A DNA stretch of 64,000 nt from DASXUL01 sp036504855 (GTDB taxonomy: Bacteria > Armatimonadota > DTGP01 > JAKQQT01). The notes beneath the pieces are model-generated. The model had not been told where the DNA came from, searched no databases, and saw nothing but the letters and a program-made list of their open reading frames with translations. The stretch covers positions 15,132 to 79,131 of the forward strand of contig DASXUL010000075.1 of the NCBI GenBank assembly GCA_036504855.1, written 5' to 3'. Each line of letters opens with the position of its first letter. The stretch's first letter is position 1. A program made the translations under genes and the position numbers. Shown piece after piece: positions 43,036 through 52,415 of this stretch.

Positions 43036-44211
43036 ATGCGCACCTGGGTCGGTTGTATTCGCATTGATGGCCTGTACGTCACCGTGGAACGCGAACACGG
43101 CGCCGTTTCTCCGTTCGCCATCGCCAACGGCAAATCCATCGTGGATGCCTGCCCGAAGGCCCGCGCCGCCGGCGTGGTCCCCGGCGCCCTCGTGGCCAGC
43201 GCCCGCCGCCTCTGCGCCGGCCTGCGCATTCTGGCCTTCGAGCCCCGCCGCTACCGCGCCGCCGCCGGCCGATGGATGCGCCCATGCCTGGACCACTCTC
43301 CCTGGCTGGAGCCGCTGGCCCCCCACGAGGCCTTCCTGGACCTTACCGGCCACCCGGATCCCAACGCCGCCATCCGCGACCTGCACCGCCTCAGCCAGGG
43401 ATACGGCCTTTCCGCCCGCGCCGCCGTGGCCTCCAACAAGCTCGTCGCTCGCGCCGCGACCATCGTGCCGGATACGCTGCGGGACCCGGTGACCCTCGTG
43501 CCGCCCGGCGCGGAGCGCGCTTTTCTGGCCCCCCACCCCGTGCGCGCGCTGTGGCCGCTGGGCGAGAAGCTTTTGGCCCGCCTGGAGCGCCTGGAGTATG
43601 AGAACGTGGCCGAGATCGCCGCCTCCTCGCTGACGGACCTGAGATCCCAGTTGGGCAAGGAGGCGGCGATGGTCCAGACTCTCGCGCAGGGCCGGTACCC
43701 GGACCCGGTGCGCGCCCTCTATCCCGAGGCCACCATCCGCCGCCGCGAGCGCTGGCTGGAGCCGATTGAGCTGGAAGAGATGCTGTGGAAACGCGTGGGA
43801 GAGATGGCGAAAGACGCCGCCGAGGCGCTCTCTGGCCGCTGCTGCCGCGTGTTCAGCCTCACCCTGGAGATGGAAGACAACACGCGCCGGGAGACCCGCG
43901 AAACCCGCCGCCTGATGGACCGCGCCAAGCTGCCGGAAACGGCCCTGCGCCTGCTGGAGCGGCTGGCGCCGGATGGGCCCGTGGCCGGCGTGGCGCTGGT
44001 GGCCGGCGCTTTGCAGGACCCGCCGCCTCTGGATGGCGACCTGTTTTCGCTGGACAAGATCCGCCGCCGCCGCGCGCTGGACGACGCCACCCTGTGCCTG
44101 GAGGAGCGGTTCGGAAAGCGTATCCTGTTTCCGTGTTCCGACGTGCCGGTCCCATGGCGCGAACAGGCGTGGCAGGCATTTTGGGGCCGGTTGGGGGCCG
44201 GCGTCGTATGA
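43036..44211 (+). CDS. imuB: ImuB-like Y-family DNA polymerase homologue
   Basis: 391 aa. Y-family fold without normal catalytic residues: the first acidic motif reads IRIDGLYV (one acid missing) and the later S-x-DE motif reads PHEAFLDLTG, so Asp is replaced by His. This is the ImuB pattern; ImuB is not a polymerase itself but joins DnaE2 to the clamp in translesion synthesis. GGGAGG precedes the ATG by five bases. It lies under a LexA box and is coupled (ATGA) to the next gene. No ImuA gene is present here. Confidence 0.85.
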   Translation: MRTWVGCIRIDGLYVTVEREHGAVSPFAIANGKSIVDACPKARAAGVVPGALVASARRLCAGLRILAFEPRRYRAAAGRWMRPCLDHSPWLEPLAPHEAFLDLTGHPDPNAAIRDLHRLSQGYGLSARAAVASNKLVARAATIVPDTLRDPVTLVPPGAERAFLAPHPVRALWPLGEKLLARLERLEYENVAEIAASSLTDLRSQLGKEAAMVQTLAQGRYPDPVRALYPEATIRRRERWLEPIELEEMLWKRVGEMAKDAAEALSGRCCRVFSLTLEMEDNTRRETRETRRLMDRAKLPETALRLLERLAPDGPVAGVALVAGALQDPPPLDGDLFSLDKIRRRRALDDATLCLEERFGKRILFPCSDVPVPWREQAWQAFWGRLGAGVV

Positions 44212-44444
44212 ACCGCCATGAGTACCCCGCCCGCGTGGGCGGCCGGCCGGGGCGCATCGAATGGGTGGCCTGGGGCGGCCGCCGCGTGATGGTGCGCCAG
44301 GTGGTGTGCTGGTGGGACGAGCCGCCGCTGCCCTGGGACGGCGTGCCGGAGCGCCATTACGCCCGCCTCCTTCTGGAGACCGGCGGCGTTCTGGAAGTCT
44401 ACCACTCCGACGAAAACTGGCGCGTCTGCGGCCTGGAGGATTGA
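44208..44444 (+). CDS. Small DUF6504-like protein of the mutasome cassette
   Basis: 78 aa. The ATG at 44208 overlaps the imuB stop. The sequence (YPARVGGRPGRIEWVAWGG, then YARLLLETGGVLEVYHSDE and WRVCGLED) matches the small proteins found beside imuB and dnaE2 in other bacteria and listed as DUF6504. The function is unknown; the placement suggests a role in the same repair complex. Confidence 0.7.
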   Translation: MNRHEYPARVGGRPGRIEWVAWGGRRVMVRQVVCWWDEPPLPWDGVPERHYARLLLETGGVLEVYHSDENWRVCGLED

Positions 44445-44452
44445 TGTCCGCC

Positions 44453-44486
44453 ATCAGCTATCAGCCGTCAGTTGTCAGCCAGAAGG
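44453..44486 (+). repeat. Heptamer repeat, single arm (copy 4)
   Basis: ATCAGCTATCAGCCGTCAGT followed by TGTCAGCC: about five seven-base units at the 3' end of the small mutasome gene. The inverted arm is absent; a different repeat element follows at 44579. The 306-base gap to dnaE2 therefore consists largely of repeats. Confidence 0.6.
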
Positions 44487-44578
44487 TTGGGACATGAGGC
44501 TCTTTCAGTGCCCAGTTAGGGAGGATCTGTCAGAGAGCAAGCTTGCGGATCGCATCGGATGCTTATGATCTCCACGCG

Positions 44579-44690
44579 TTACGGGGCGGACACGGCAAGC
44601 CGTGTCCCTACGCGTCACTGGTTCCATCCACCGAACGGTGGACGGCCGGGCCGACCTGTAGGGACACGGCTTGCCGTGTCCGCCCCGTAA
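44579..44690. repeat. GGACACGG palindromic repeat element (copy 2, intact)
   Basis: Perfect 33-bp terminal inverted repeats (44579-44611 and 44658-44690). Each arm contains a smaller palindrome, GGACACGGCAAGCCGTGTCC. The core has GGTTCCATCCACCGAACGG. It is compact and carries no ORF, like a small non-autonomous (MITE- or REP-type) element, and lies 60 bases before dnaE2. Confidence 0.85.
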
Positions 44691-44750
44691 CTTCCATGGA
44701 TCAGACGCTTCTGTCGTGCAATCCCCGGGAAGCCCGGTTAAGAAAAATCC

Positions 44751-47700
44751 ATGGAACAGGAATTCCAGCCGAAGAAAAGGCTTGTGTGGTCCGATGACGG
44801 AGGCTGGCGAACGAACGACGGCCGGCCCGCTTCCGCGCCGGTTCCGCCGCCTCCCCCTCCCCCCGCCGCGCCGGCCTCCTATGTGGAGCTGCACTGCCAC
44901 AGCCAGCACAGCCTGCGCGACGGCGCGGCGCACATTGAGGACCTCGCGGCCCGCGCCAAGGCCCTCGGCATGCCGGCCCTGGGCGTTACCGACCACGATT
45001 CCATGGCCGTGGCCCCGGAGTTCCGCGCGGCCGCCGTGGCGGAGGGGGTGAAGCCCATCCAGGGCGTGGAGGTTTCCTTCGCCGGGCATGCCGGCGGCGC
45101 TTTCCACCTGACGCTGCTGGCCGAAACCGATGAGGGCTTCGGGCATCTCTGCGAAATCCTCACGCTCATGCGGGGGCCGATGTCCACGGTGTTGCGCCCG
45201 CAGGAGACGGCCCCGGACGCGCCCTCCCGCCGCAACCCGTTCGCCACGATGGACATGCTAACCGGCCGCGCCAAGGGCATCCTCTGCCTCACCGGCTGCG
45301 CCAAGGGGAAGCTGGCCCACCACCTGTTGCGCCGCGAGGAAGAAGAAGCCGAACAAACGCTCGGTTTGTGGGCGGACCTCTTCGGCAAGGAGAACGTCTT
45401 CGTGGAATTGCAGGACCACAAGCGCGGCTTCGAGCCATCGCTGAACCGCCGCCTGTGCGAACTGGCGGATCGCTTCGACCTGCCCGTTGTGGCCACCAAC
45501 AATGTGCATTTCCTGGCGCGCGCCGATTTCTGGGTGCACGAGGCCATGGCCTGCTGGCGCGCCGGCCGCCTCAGCCGCACCGCCGTGTTCCCGGAGCGTC
45601 CCCGCAGCGCCGAAGCGTACCTGAAGGGCGCGGATGAGATCGCCCGCCTCTTCCGGCCCCGCCCCGACGCCCTCTCCAACACCCTCGCCATCGCGGAGCG
45701 GTGCACTCCCGTGTTGGACCCCGCTGTGCGCCGCTGGCCGGATTTCACGCCGCCCCCCGGCTTCACCGAGGATTCCTATCTGGACCACCTGGTGGGGCTG
45801 GGAGCGCGCGCCCGGTACGGCGCCAACGTGCCCGCCGAAGTGTGCCGCCGCATCCAGTACGAGCTGCGCCTCATCCGCGCCAAGGGCTTCTGCGGCTATT
45901 TCCTGCTGGTGTGGGCGGTCTGCCGCTGGATGCGGCAGGTGGATATCCTCTATCGCGTGCGCGGCTCGGCCGGCGGCAGCGTTGTGGCCTATTGCCTCTA
46001 CATTGCCACCCTGGACCCGTTCGTATATGACCTGTCCTTCGACCGCTTCCTGAACGAGGCCCGCAGCGCGCCGCCGGATATCGACCTGGATATCGACAGC
46101 CGCGAGCGCGACCGCGTGGTGGACCACCTGCGCCAGATGTATGGACGCGACCGCGTGGCCAGCGTGGCCGCCTACAGCACCATCCGGGGGAAATCCCTGA
46201 TCCGCGATTTCGGGCCCGTGTTCGATCTGCCGCCGGATGTTATTGACCTCGCCAGCAAGTCCCTGCGCAACGTGGGGGCGCACCACCTGGGCGAGGCGTT
46301 CGAGGGCCTCCCGCAACTGCGCGACGCCGGCATCCCCAAGGAGCCCTTCCAGCCGCTCATCGACCTCGGCCTGAAGATATCGCGCTTCCCCAGCCACACC
46401 CAGACCACCGTGGGTGTGGTGATCTCCGGCCTGCCGCTGACCCAGGTCTCCCCGCTCTGGCCCGCCGCCAAGGACGGCCAGGCAGCCGTTTCCTACGACA
46501 AGGACTGGGTGGAGCGCGTTGGCCTCATCAAAACCGACTTCCTCTTCCTCCGCGAACTCGCCGCCATCCGCGACTGCGTGAGAAGCATGGAGAAGGGATC
46601 GGATTCCGGATCCCGGATTCCGGATTCCGACATGGATGCGGAGCCGGCCTGCATACAGGAAGCTTTCGCCGCTGATCGGATTCCGGATTCCGACATGGAC
46701 TCGCGGGAGGTGATCTGCGGGAGTGAGCCAGCCACAAAGGGTCGGAATCCGGAATCCGGAATGCGGGCCCCGATCTCTCTTCCGAATCCGGAATCCGGAA
46801 TCCGGACCCCGATTTCCTCTTTCGACTATGACGGTATTCCTCTGGACGATCCGGATACGTTTGCGCTGCTGGCCTCGGGGCGCACCATTGGGGTTTTCCA
46901 GTTGGAGAGCCCGGCGCAGCGGGTGCTGATGCAGCGGATGAGGCCCTCGCACATCAAGGATTGCGTGGCGGCGGTGGCGCTGATCCGGCCGGGGCCGATC
47001 ACTGGCGACGCCGTGACGCCCTTCGTGGTCCGCCGCACCGGGCGCGAGCCGGTCACCTATCCGGACGAGCGTCTGCGGCCCGTGCTGGAGGATACGTACG
47101 GCGTGGTGATTTACCAGGATCAGGTGATCGAGCTGGCCATGGCCGCCGCCGGCTGGAGCCCGGACCGGGCGGACCAGTTGCGCCGCCGCATCAGCCACGC
47201 CCGCAGCAAGGACATGATGCGCGACATCCAGGTGGAGTTCATCGCCGCGGTGTTGGCTCAAGGCTTTACGCAGGAGGTAGCGGACTGGTGTTTCAAGAGC
47301 ATCCTGGGTTTCGCCAGCTACGGCTTCTGCCATGCCCACGCGGCGGCCTTCGGGGAGACCGCCTACAAGAGCGCCTACCTGCTGGCCCATTACCCCAGCC
47401 ACTACCTGATGGGCATTATGAACAATTACCCGATGGCCTACTATCCGTTGCGAACGGTGGTGGCCGAGGCGCGCCGGCGCGGGGTAAAGGTGCTTCCCCC
47501 GGACGTGAACCGCAGCCAGGCGGATGACATCGCCAACGACACGACCATCCGCGCGGGGCTGAAGCACGTTCACGGCATCAAGCGCCGCACGCTGGAGGCT
47601 ATTGCAGCGGCGCGCGCCGAGGGCTCCTTCCCCACCGTGCCGGAGTTCTGCGCGCGCGTTCCCGTCTCGCGTGACGAGGTGGAATCGCTGGCGCTGGCCG

Positions 47701-48341
47701 GGGCGTTCGATGCGCTGCACCCGAACCGCAAGGCGATTCTGCGCGCCTCGGAGCGGCTGGCCGCGGATGGCGCGGCGCGGCGGACGCTGGGGCGGAACCT
47801 CCTGACGGAAACGGCGCTGCCCCGCGTGCGGGATTTCACCGATTACGACAAATCGCTGAAGGAACTGGCCACGCTGGGGTTCTGCGCCGGGCCGGACCCG
47901 GTTTCGTTCCACCGGCGGCGGCTGGCGATGGCGGGGGTGCAAACGTGCGCTCAGGCGGCGGCCACGCGTGACGGCGGCCGCGTTGTGGTGGCGGGCTGGC
48001 GCACCCGCGCCCACACCCCGCCCATCCGCAGCGGAAAAACCATCGTCTTCTTCACGCTGGAAGACGAAACCGATATCCTGGACATCACCGTGTTTCCAGA
48101 CGTGTACGACATCTATGGGCGCACGGTATTCGCGGAGCGGATGGTGGTGGTGTGCGGATACGCCAACTACCGGGATGGCGCGTTCGGAGTGGTGGCCGAA
48201 TCCATTCGCCCGTTGCGCGACGTGCTCATTGCGGCCCGCGAAATGGAGATGGCGCTGCCCGCTTTCACGGACACGAGCATGGCCGAAAGCGGCTGGACCC
48301 TCCCGGCCGCCGCCTTCGCCAACGAGGTGGACGGGCGGTGA
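44751..48341 (+). CDS. dnaE2: Error-prone DNA polymerase III alpha subunit DnaE2
   Basis: 1196 aa. PHP domain at the N-terminus (YVELHCHSQHSLRDGAAHIE), then the polymerase core with PDIDLDIDSRERD (two catalytic Asp) and LIKTDFLFLRELAAI (third Asp region), HARSKDMM and FASYGFCHAHAAAFG. The C-terminal OB-fold region includes IVFFTLEDETDILDITVF. DnaE2 performs SOS-induced translesion synthesis with ImuB. It is longer than usual because about 75 residues around 615-690 are encoded by heptamer repeats (46596-46818), just after the third catalytic Asp motif. The ATG at 44751 has only a weak A-rich site upstream. A long inverted repeat follows the stop. Confidence 0.92.
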   Translation: MEQEFQPKKRLVWSDDGGWRTNDGRPASAPVPPPPPPPAAPASYVELHCHSQHSLRDGAAHIEDLAARAKALGMPALGVTDHDSMAVAPEFRAAAVAEGVKPIQGVEVSFAGHAGGAFHLTLLAETDEGFGHLCEILTLMRGPMSTVLRPQETAPDAPSRRNPFATMDMLTGRAKGILCLTGCAKGKLAHHLLRREEEEAEQTLGLWADLFGKENVFVELQDHKRGFEPSLNRRLCELADRFDLPVVATNNVHFLARADFWVHEAMACWRAGRLSRTAVFPERPRSAEAYLKGADEIARLFRPRPDALSNTLAIAERCTPVLDPAVRRWPDFTPPPGFTEDSYLDHLVGLGARARYGANVPAEVCRRIQYELRLIRAKGFCGYFLLVWAVCRWMRQVDILYRVRGSAGGSVVAYCLYIATLDPFVYDLSFDRFLNEARSAPPDIDLDIDSRERDRVVDHLRQMYGRDRVASVAAYSTIRGKSLIRDFGPVFDLPPDVIDLASKSLRNVGAHHLGEAFEGLPQLRDAGIPKEPFQPLIDLGLKISRFPSHTQTTVGVVISGLPLTQVSPLWPAAKDGQAAVSYDKDWVERVGLIKTDFLFLRELAAIRDCVRSMEKGSDSGSRIPDSDMDAEPACIQEAFAADRIPDSDMDSREVICGSEPATKGRNPESGMRAPISLPNPESGIRTPISSFDYDGIPLDDPDTFALLASGRTIGVFQLESPAQRVLMQRMRPSHIKDCVAAVALIRPGPITGDAVTPFVVRRTGREPVTYPDERLRPVLEDTYGVVIYQDQVIELAMAAAGWSPDRADQLRRRISHARSKDMMRDIQVEFIAAVLAQGFTQEVADWCFKSILGFASYGFCHAHAAAFGETAYKSAYLLAHYPSHYLMGIMNNYPMAYYPLRTVVAEARRRGVKVLPPDVNRSQADDIANDTTIRAGLKHVHGIKRRTLEAIAAARAEGSFPTVPEFCARVPVSRDEVESLALAGAFDALHPNRKAILRASERLAADGAARRTLGRNLLTETALPRVRDFTDYDKSLKELATLGFCAGPDPVSFHRRRLAMAGVQTCAQAAATRDGGRVVVAGWRTRAHTPPIRSGKTIVFFTLEDETDILDITVFPDVYDIYGRTVFAERMVVVCGYANYRDGAFGVVAESIRPLRDVLIAAREMEMALPAFTDTSMAESGWTLPAAAFANEVDGR
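46596..46818 (+). repeat. In-frame heptamer repeat array inside dnaE2
   Basis: GGATTCC-type units with period 7 (46601-46630 and 46678-46693) are followed by inverted GGAATCC units (46743-46761 and 46784-46805). The block keeps the dnaE2 frame and encodes a polar, Ser/Asp/Pro-rich stretch with repeated RIPDSDMD and NPESG. The same inverted-arm layout occurs in the TCAGTNN elements between genes, although the unit sequence differs. Confidence 0.85.
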
Positions 48342-48383
48342 CAATAGCGGCCCAGCGAGTCCCGTTTGAGGTTGTCTTGAGCA

Positions 48384-48484
48384 CAGTAACGCCGGCGGCC
48401 CGCCGGCATGGCCGCGCGGCGGCCACTTCCAGCGCCGGATTGTCCGCCCTTCGGGCGGATGCCGGCGGGCCGCCGGCGCTACTG
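48384..48484. repeat. Large inverted repeat between convergent genes
   Basis: 26-bp arms (48384-48409 and 48459-48484, one mismatch) enclose 49 bases with a nested hairpin CCGCCCTTCGGGCGG. It lies between the convergent dnaE2 and peroxiredoxin genes and may work as a two-way terminator. The sequence GCCGGCGGCCCGCCGGC suggests a dispersed GC palindrome. Confidence 0.75.
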
Positions 48485-48518
48485 CGGTTTTCCTCACCGC
48501 GCTTACCGGATGAACTTC

Positions 48519-49169
48519 TTACAACTCCCGCTTGCAGAAGTACCAGTCCGTGTACTCGTAGCCTTCCTGCTCGCGCTGGCGGGCGGCTTCCAGGGTGGCG
48601 GGCGGCGGCACGATCACCTTATCACCGGGCTGCCAGCCCTCCGGGGTGGCAACCTTGTTGGCGTCCGCTGTCTGCAGCGCCGCCAGAAGGCGCAAGAACT
48701 CCGGGATGCTGCGCCCGTTGGACATCGGGTAGTACACCATCGCGCGCAGGATGCCCGCCGGGTCGATGAAGAACACGCTGCGCACCGCCGACGTGTTGGA
48801 GGCGCCGGGGTGGATCATGCCGTAGGCGTGGGCGACTTTCATGTTCAGGTCGGCGATGACGGCGAATGGAACCTTCACCCCGAACTTCTCCTCAATGTTG
48901 CGCATCCAGGCGATGTGCGACTGTACGCCGTCGATCGAGAGGCCCAGAAGCTCGCAGTCCAGCGCCTTGAACTTATCGTAGTTTCGGGCGAAGGCCACGA
49001 ACTCGCTGGTGCAGACGGGCGTGAAGTCCGCCGGGTGCGAAAAGAGGATCAGCCAATGGCCCCTGTAGTCCTTCAAAGACTTCAGGCCCTGCGTGGTAAC
49101 CGCCTCGAAGTCCGGGGCCGGTTCATTCAACTGCGGAAGGGTGACGGGAACGGGAACGGTGGCATCCAT
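48519..49169 (-). CDS. Peroxiredoxin, Prx6/1-Cys-like AhpC-TSA family
   Basis: 216 aa. Peroxidatic Cys in FTPVCTSEF (about residue 52) and a long C-terminal extension ending WYFCKREL with another Cys. It reduces hydrogen peroxide and organic peroxides. The length and the C-terminal domain (VIVPPPATLEAARQREQ) match the Prx6 subfamily found in thermophiles and archaea. ATG 49169 follows AAAGGA by six bases. No reductase partner is nearby. Confidence 0.92.
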   Translation of the reverse strand: MDATVPVPVTLPQLNEPAPDFEAVTTQGLKSLKDYRGHWLILFSHPADFTPVCTSEFVAFARNYDKFKALDCELLGLSIDGVQSHIAWMRNIEEKFGVKVPFAVIADLNMKVAHAYGMIHPGASNTSAVRSVFFIDPAGILRAMVYYPMSNGRSIPEFLRLLAALQTADANKVATPEGWQPGDKVIVPPPATLEAARQREQEGYEYTDWYFCKREL

Positions 49170-49274
49170 ATTTGTTCCTTTCTGCATCTACCGAAACAGG
49201 CGGCGCGGGACGGCCGTTTCCACGGCCGCCGTCCCGCGCCCAACGCGCCACAGATTATAGCCCGCCGTGTTCGA

Positions 49275-50843
49275 TCAGTGCATCCCGACGGGCGCCGCGG
49301 CGGCGGCCTGGGCTCTCCGGAAGAGGAGGAGAAGCGGGAAGGCCAGCAGGAAAGCGACGCCGATACAGAGGAAGGCGTCTTCGAACGCCATCACGGTCGA
49401 TTGTCCGACGACGATCTGATCCATCAGCGCCGCCGCTTGCCTCTGGGCGATCGGCGCCGCGGCGCCCTTCGCCATCAGGTAGGCCTGCACCGCCCTGAAG
49501 CGGACCACAACCAATGGGTTGAAGGCCGTGAGGTTCTCCACCATCATGGCCCGGTGAAAAGCCGCGCGGTGGTCCAGCAGCGTGGAGAGGAAGGCGATGC
49601 CGGCGCTTCCGCCCCATTGCCGGGTGAGGTTGAAGAGACCGGACCCATCCGCCATGTCCTTTCCCTGGAGGCCCGTGAGGCTGGCGATGGAGAGGGGGAC
49701 GAACAGGAAGCCGAGGCTGCCGCCGCGCAATATGAATGGCCAGATGAGGTGCTCCGGGCCAGTGTCCATCGTCACGCGGTTCAGCATCCACATGGCGCCG
49801 ATGAACATCATGGTGCCGATGGCCACCAACCACCGCGCGTCGTATCGCGCCACTACCTTGCCGACGAGGGCCATGGAGATCGCCGCCGACAGGCCATCCG
49901 TGATGAGCATGACGCCCGTCTGCATGGCCGTGTAACCCCGCACCTGCTGCAGGAACACAGGCAATATGAACAGGCTGCCGTACAGCCCGAAGCCAAGTAC
50001 AATGGAGAACACCGTGCCGGCAGCCAGTCCCCGGTCCCTCAAAACGCGGAGGTTCACGGCCGGCGAGTCCACCCTCATTTCCCACCAGATGAAGGCGGCC
50101 ATGCCGACAACCGCGATGGCGGAGAGCCAGCAGATCATCGGGGAGTCAAACCAGTCTTCCCGGTTGCCGCGTTCCAGCACCACCTGCAGACTTCCGACGC
50201 CGATCGCCAGCAGGCCGATGCCCACGCCGTCGATCTTGCCGCTGGCTTCGTGTCCGTCGGCGTCGCGCATGTACGACAGCGTGAGGAGAGCGGCCGGAAC
50301 GCCGATGGGCACGTTGATGAAGAAGATCCACGGCCATGAGAAGCTATCCGTGATGTAGCCGCCCAACGTGGGGCCGACCGTTGGGCCCACCATCACGCCG
50401 ATGCCGAAGATGGCGGCCACCAGGCCGTGTTGCTCCGTGGGGAAGATCTCCAGCAGCGTGGCCATGGAGGTCGAGAGCAGCGCCGCGCCGCCCGCCCCTT
50501 GCATGATGCGGAAGAAGATCAGCATGTCCAGCGTGCGCGACATGCCGCACATGAAGCTGGCCGCGGTGAACACGATGATCGAGCCCGCCAGGTATTTCCG
50601 CCGCCCGAAGTAGGCGGAAAGCCACCCGGAGAGCGGCAGGACGATGACGTTGGCGATGATGTAGCCGGTAGAGACCCAGTTCACCTGGTCCAGCGTGCAC
50701 CCCAGGTTGCCCATCATGTCCGGGATGGCCACGTTCACGATGCTGACGTCCAGGGTTTCGAGGATCGTGCCCAGCATCAGGCCGATCAGCACCATCCATC
50801 GGGCGGCGTTCGTGTATCCGGCGTATCCAACCTTTTGTTGCAT
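49275..50843 (-). CDS. DHA2-family (EmrB/QacA) drug exporter, MFS
   Basis: 522 aa, 14 predicted membrane segments. Typical motifs: GTILETLDVSIVNVAIPDM near the start and the A motif GWLSAYFGRRKYLAGS. It uses the proton gradient to export drugs, working with the periplasmic adaptor encoded just upstream. GGAAG precedes the ATG and the gap to the adaptor gene is 12 bases. It is the third gene of the TetR-adaptor-exporter operon. Confidence 0.92.
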   Translation of the reverse strand: MQQKVGYAGYTNAARWMVLIGLMLGTILETLDVSIVNVAIPDMMGNLGCTLDQVNWVSTGYIIANVIVLPLSGWLSAYFGRRKYLAGSIIVFTAASFMCGMSRTLDMLIFFRIMQGAGGAALLSTSMATLLEIFPTEQHGLVAAIFGIGVMVGPTVGPTLGGYITDSFSWPWIFFINVPIGVPAALLTLSYMRDADGHEASGKIDGVGIGLLAIGVGSLQVVLERGNREDWFDSPMICWLSAIAVVGMAAFIWWEMRVDSPAVNLRVLRDRGLAAGTVFSIVLGFGLYGSLFILPVFLQQVRGYTAMQTGVMLITDGLSAAISMALVGKVVARYDARWLVAIGTMMFIGAMWMLNRVTMDTGPEHLIWPFILRGGSLGFLFVPLSIASLTGLQGKDMADGSGLFNLTRQWGGSAGIAFLSTLLDHRAAFHRAMMVENLTAFNPLVVVRFRAVQAYLMAKGAAAPIAQRQAAALMDQIVVGQSTVMAFEDAFLCIGVAFLLAFPLLLLFRRAQAAAAAPVGMH

Positions 50844-50855
50844 GGGGGTCTTCCG

Positions 50856-52415
50856 CTACGGCCGTGTGGAGATCGTGGCCTTCACGCTCATGCCGGCTCG
50901 CAGGTCGGAGAGGCCATCCTGCCCGGCGTCCAGTACGATCTTCACGGGGACGCGCTGGACGATCTTGGTGTAGTTGCCGGTGGCGTTGTCCGGCGGCAAG
51001 AGGGCGAAGGTGGCGCCGGTGGCGGCGGAGATGCTGTCCACGTGGCCATGGAAGGCGCGCCCGGGCCATGCGTCCACCTCTATCTCGGCGGGCCGCCCCG
51101 GGCGCACGCCGGGGAGTTGGGTTTCCTTGTAGTTGGCCACCACCCACACGTTCTCGTTGGGCACCAGCGCCAGCAGGGGCGTTCCGGCCGATACCAGCGC
51201 GCCGACCTCAACGGACTTCTTGCTGACGCGGCCGGCCACGGGGGCGTAGATGCGCGTGTACCCGAGGTTGATGCGGGCGGCGTGGAGGGCGGCGCGGGCT
51301 TGCGCGATGCGGGCGACGGCCTGGGCGCTCGCCGTGCGGCTGAGGGCCACCTGACGCGGCGTGGTGCGCGCCTGCCGAAGCTGCCCCAGCGCCTGAGCGC
51401 GCTTTGCCTGCGCCTGGCGGATCATGTCCTGCGACGCTCCATGAGCGGCCCAGGCCTGCCGAACGCCCGCCAGAGCGCCGGCCGTCTGCCGCTTGGCGGA
51501 TACCAGCGCGGCGCGCGCTTGATCGATGGCGGCGTCCGCTGCGTTCACCTGCTGGCGGGCGGCGTTGGTCTCCGCGTTCCGGGCGTCCACGGCGGCGCGG
51601 GCGGCCGACGCCTGATCCTTGGCGGCGTCCAGCGCGGCGCGAGCCGCTTGTTCGCCGGTGAGCGCATTATCCGCCACCTGCTGGCCCACCGCGCCGTCGG
51701 CGGCGAGGGCGGTGTAGCGCTTTGCGTCGCGGGCGGCTTTTTCAAAGGCCGCCTGAGCGGCGTTGACGTTGGCATCCGCCGCGCGGACGTTGGCGATGTA
51801 CGCCACGGACTGCGCTTCCGCGCCCTTCAAGCCAGCGGCGGCCTTGGAGCGGTTCGCCTGCGCGGCGACCACTGCCGCCCGCGCAGCGCCGATGCCGGAG
51901 GAGGCGGTTTCCGCGTTGGCGCTGGCGGTGGATACGGCGGCCTCGGCGCGGGCGGAATCCTGCACGGCCGAGGCGATGCCGCCCTCCGCCTGGTCCACCA
52001 GCCCCGTCGCCTGCGCTTCCTGCGCGCCGCCGGTTTCGGCCGTGAGGGTTACGCTGACCCCGGCGCCCTGCGCCTGAGCGACCGCGGCCTGCAGATTGGC
52101 CGCCGCTTGCTCCGCCGCGGCCTGGTAAACGGCGTCATCCAGCACGGCGATGAGCTGCCCCGGCTTCACTTCCTCATTATCGTGTACCAGAACGCGCTTC
52201 ACCGTGCCGCTCACCTGCGGCGACACATTGATGACGTTGTTGATCAGCGTTGCGTTGTCGGTGACGGCGTGGGCGCTGGAGAAGAGCCATGCGCGGCCGC
52301 CGAAGAACGCCGCCGCCAGGACGGCGGCGAACAGAATGGCCGGGAGGATCGGCCGTTTCGCGGGGGGCGTGGCCTCCGCCGCAGGCGCCCCGCTGGGGGC
52401 TTTGGGGGTAGTCAT
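50856..52415 (-). CDS. EmrA/HlyD-type periplasmic adaptor
   Basis: 519 aa. One N-terminal membrane helix (PAILFAAVLAAAFFGGRAWLF), a biotinyl-lipoyl-like beta part (VKRVLVHDNEEVKPGQLIAV), an extended Ala-rich coiled-coil hairpin (about 85-345), then the second half of the lipoyl domain and the beta-barrel (RIYAPVAGRVSKKSVEVGAL). It is longer than EmrA of E. coli (about 390) owing to an enlarged hairpin. It bridges the exporter to the outer layer. The start overlaps the TetR stop (ATGA) with GGAG upstream. Confidence 0.9.
   Translation of the reverse strand: MTTPKAPSGAPAAEATPPAKRPILPAILFAAVLAAAFFGGRAWLFSSAHAVTDNATLINNVINVSPQVSGTVKRVLVHDNEEVKPGQLIAVLDDAVYQAAAEQAAANLQAAVAQAQGAGVSVTLTAETGGAQEAQATGLVDQAEGGIASAVQDSARAEAAVSTASANAETASSGIGAARAAVVAAQANRSKAAAGLKGAEAQSVAYIANVRAADANVNAAQAAFEKAARDAKRYTALAADGAVGQQVADNALTGEQAARAALDAAKDQASAARAAVDARNAETNAARQQVNAADAAIDQARAALVSAKRQTAGALAGVRQAWAAHGASQDMIRQAQAKRAQALGQLRQARTTPRQVALSRTASAQAVARIAQARAALHAARINLGYTRIYAPVAGRVSKKSVEVGALVSAGTPLLALVPNENVWVVANYKETQLPGVRPGRPAEIEVDAWPGRAFHGHVDSISAATGATFALLPPDNATGNYTKIVQRVPVKIVLDAGQDGLSDLRAGMSVKATISTRP

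Noticed and set aside
45258..48497. 1079-codon minus-strand open frame opposite dnaE2
   Set aside because: Shadow of dnaE2, which has full polymerase motifs on the other strand. The frame has no recognisable motif or ribosome site.
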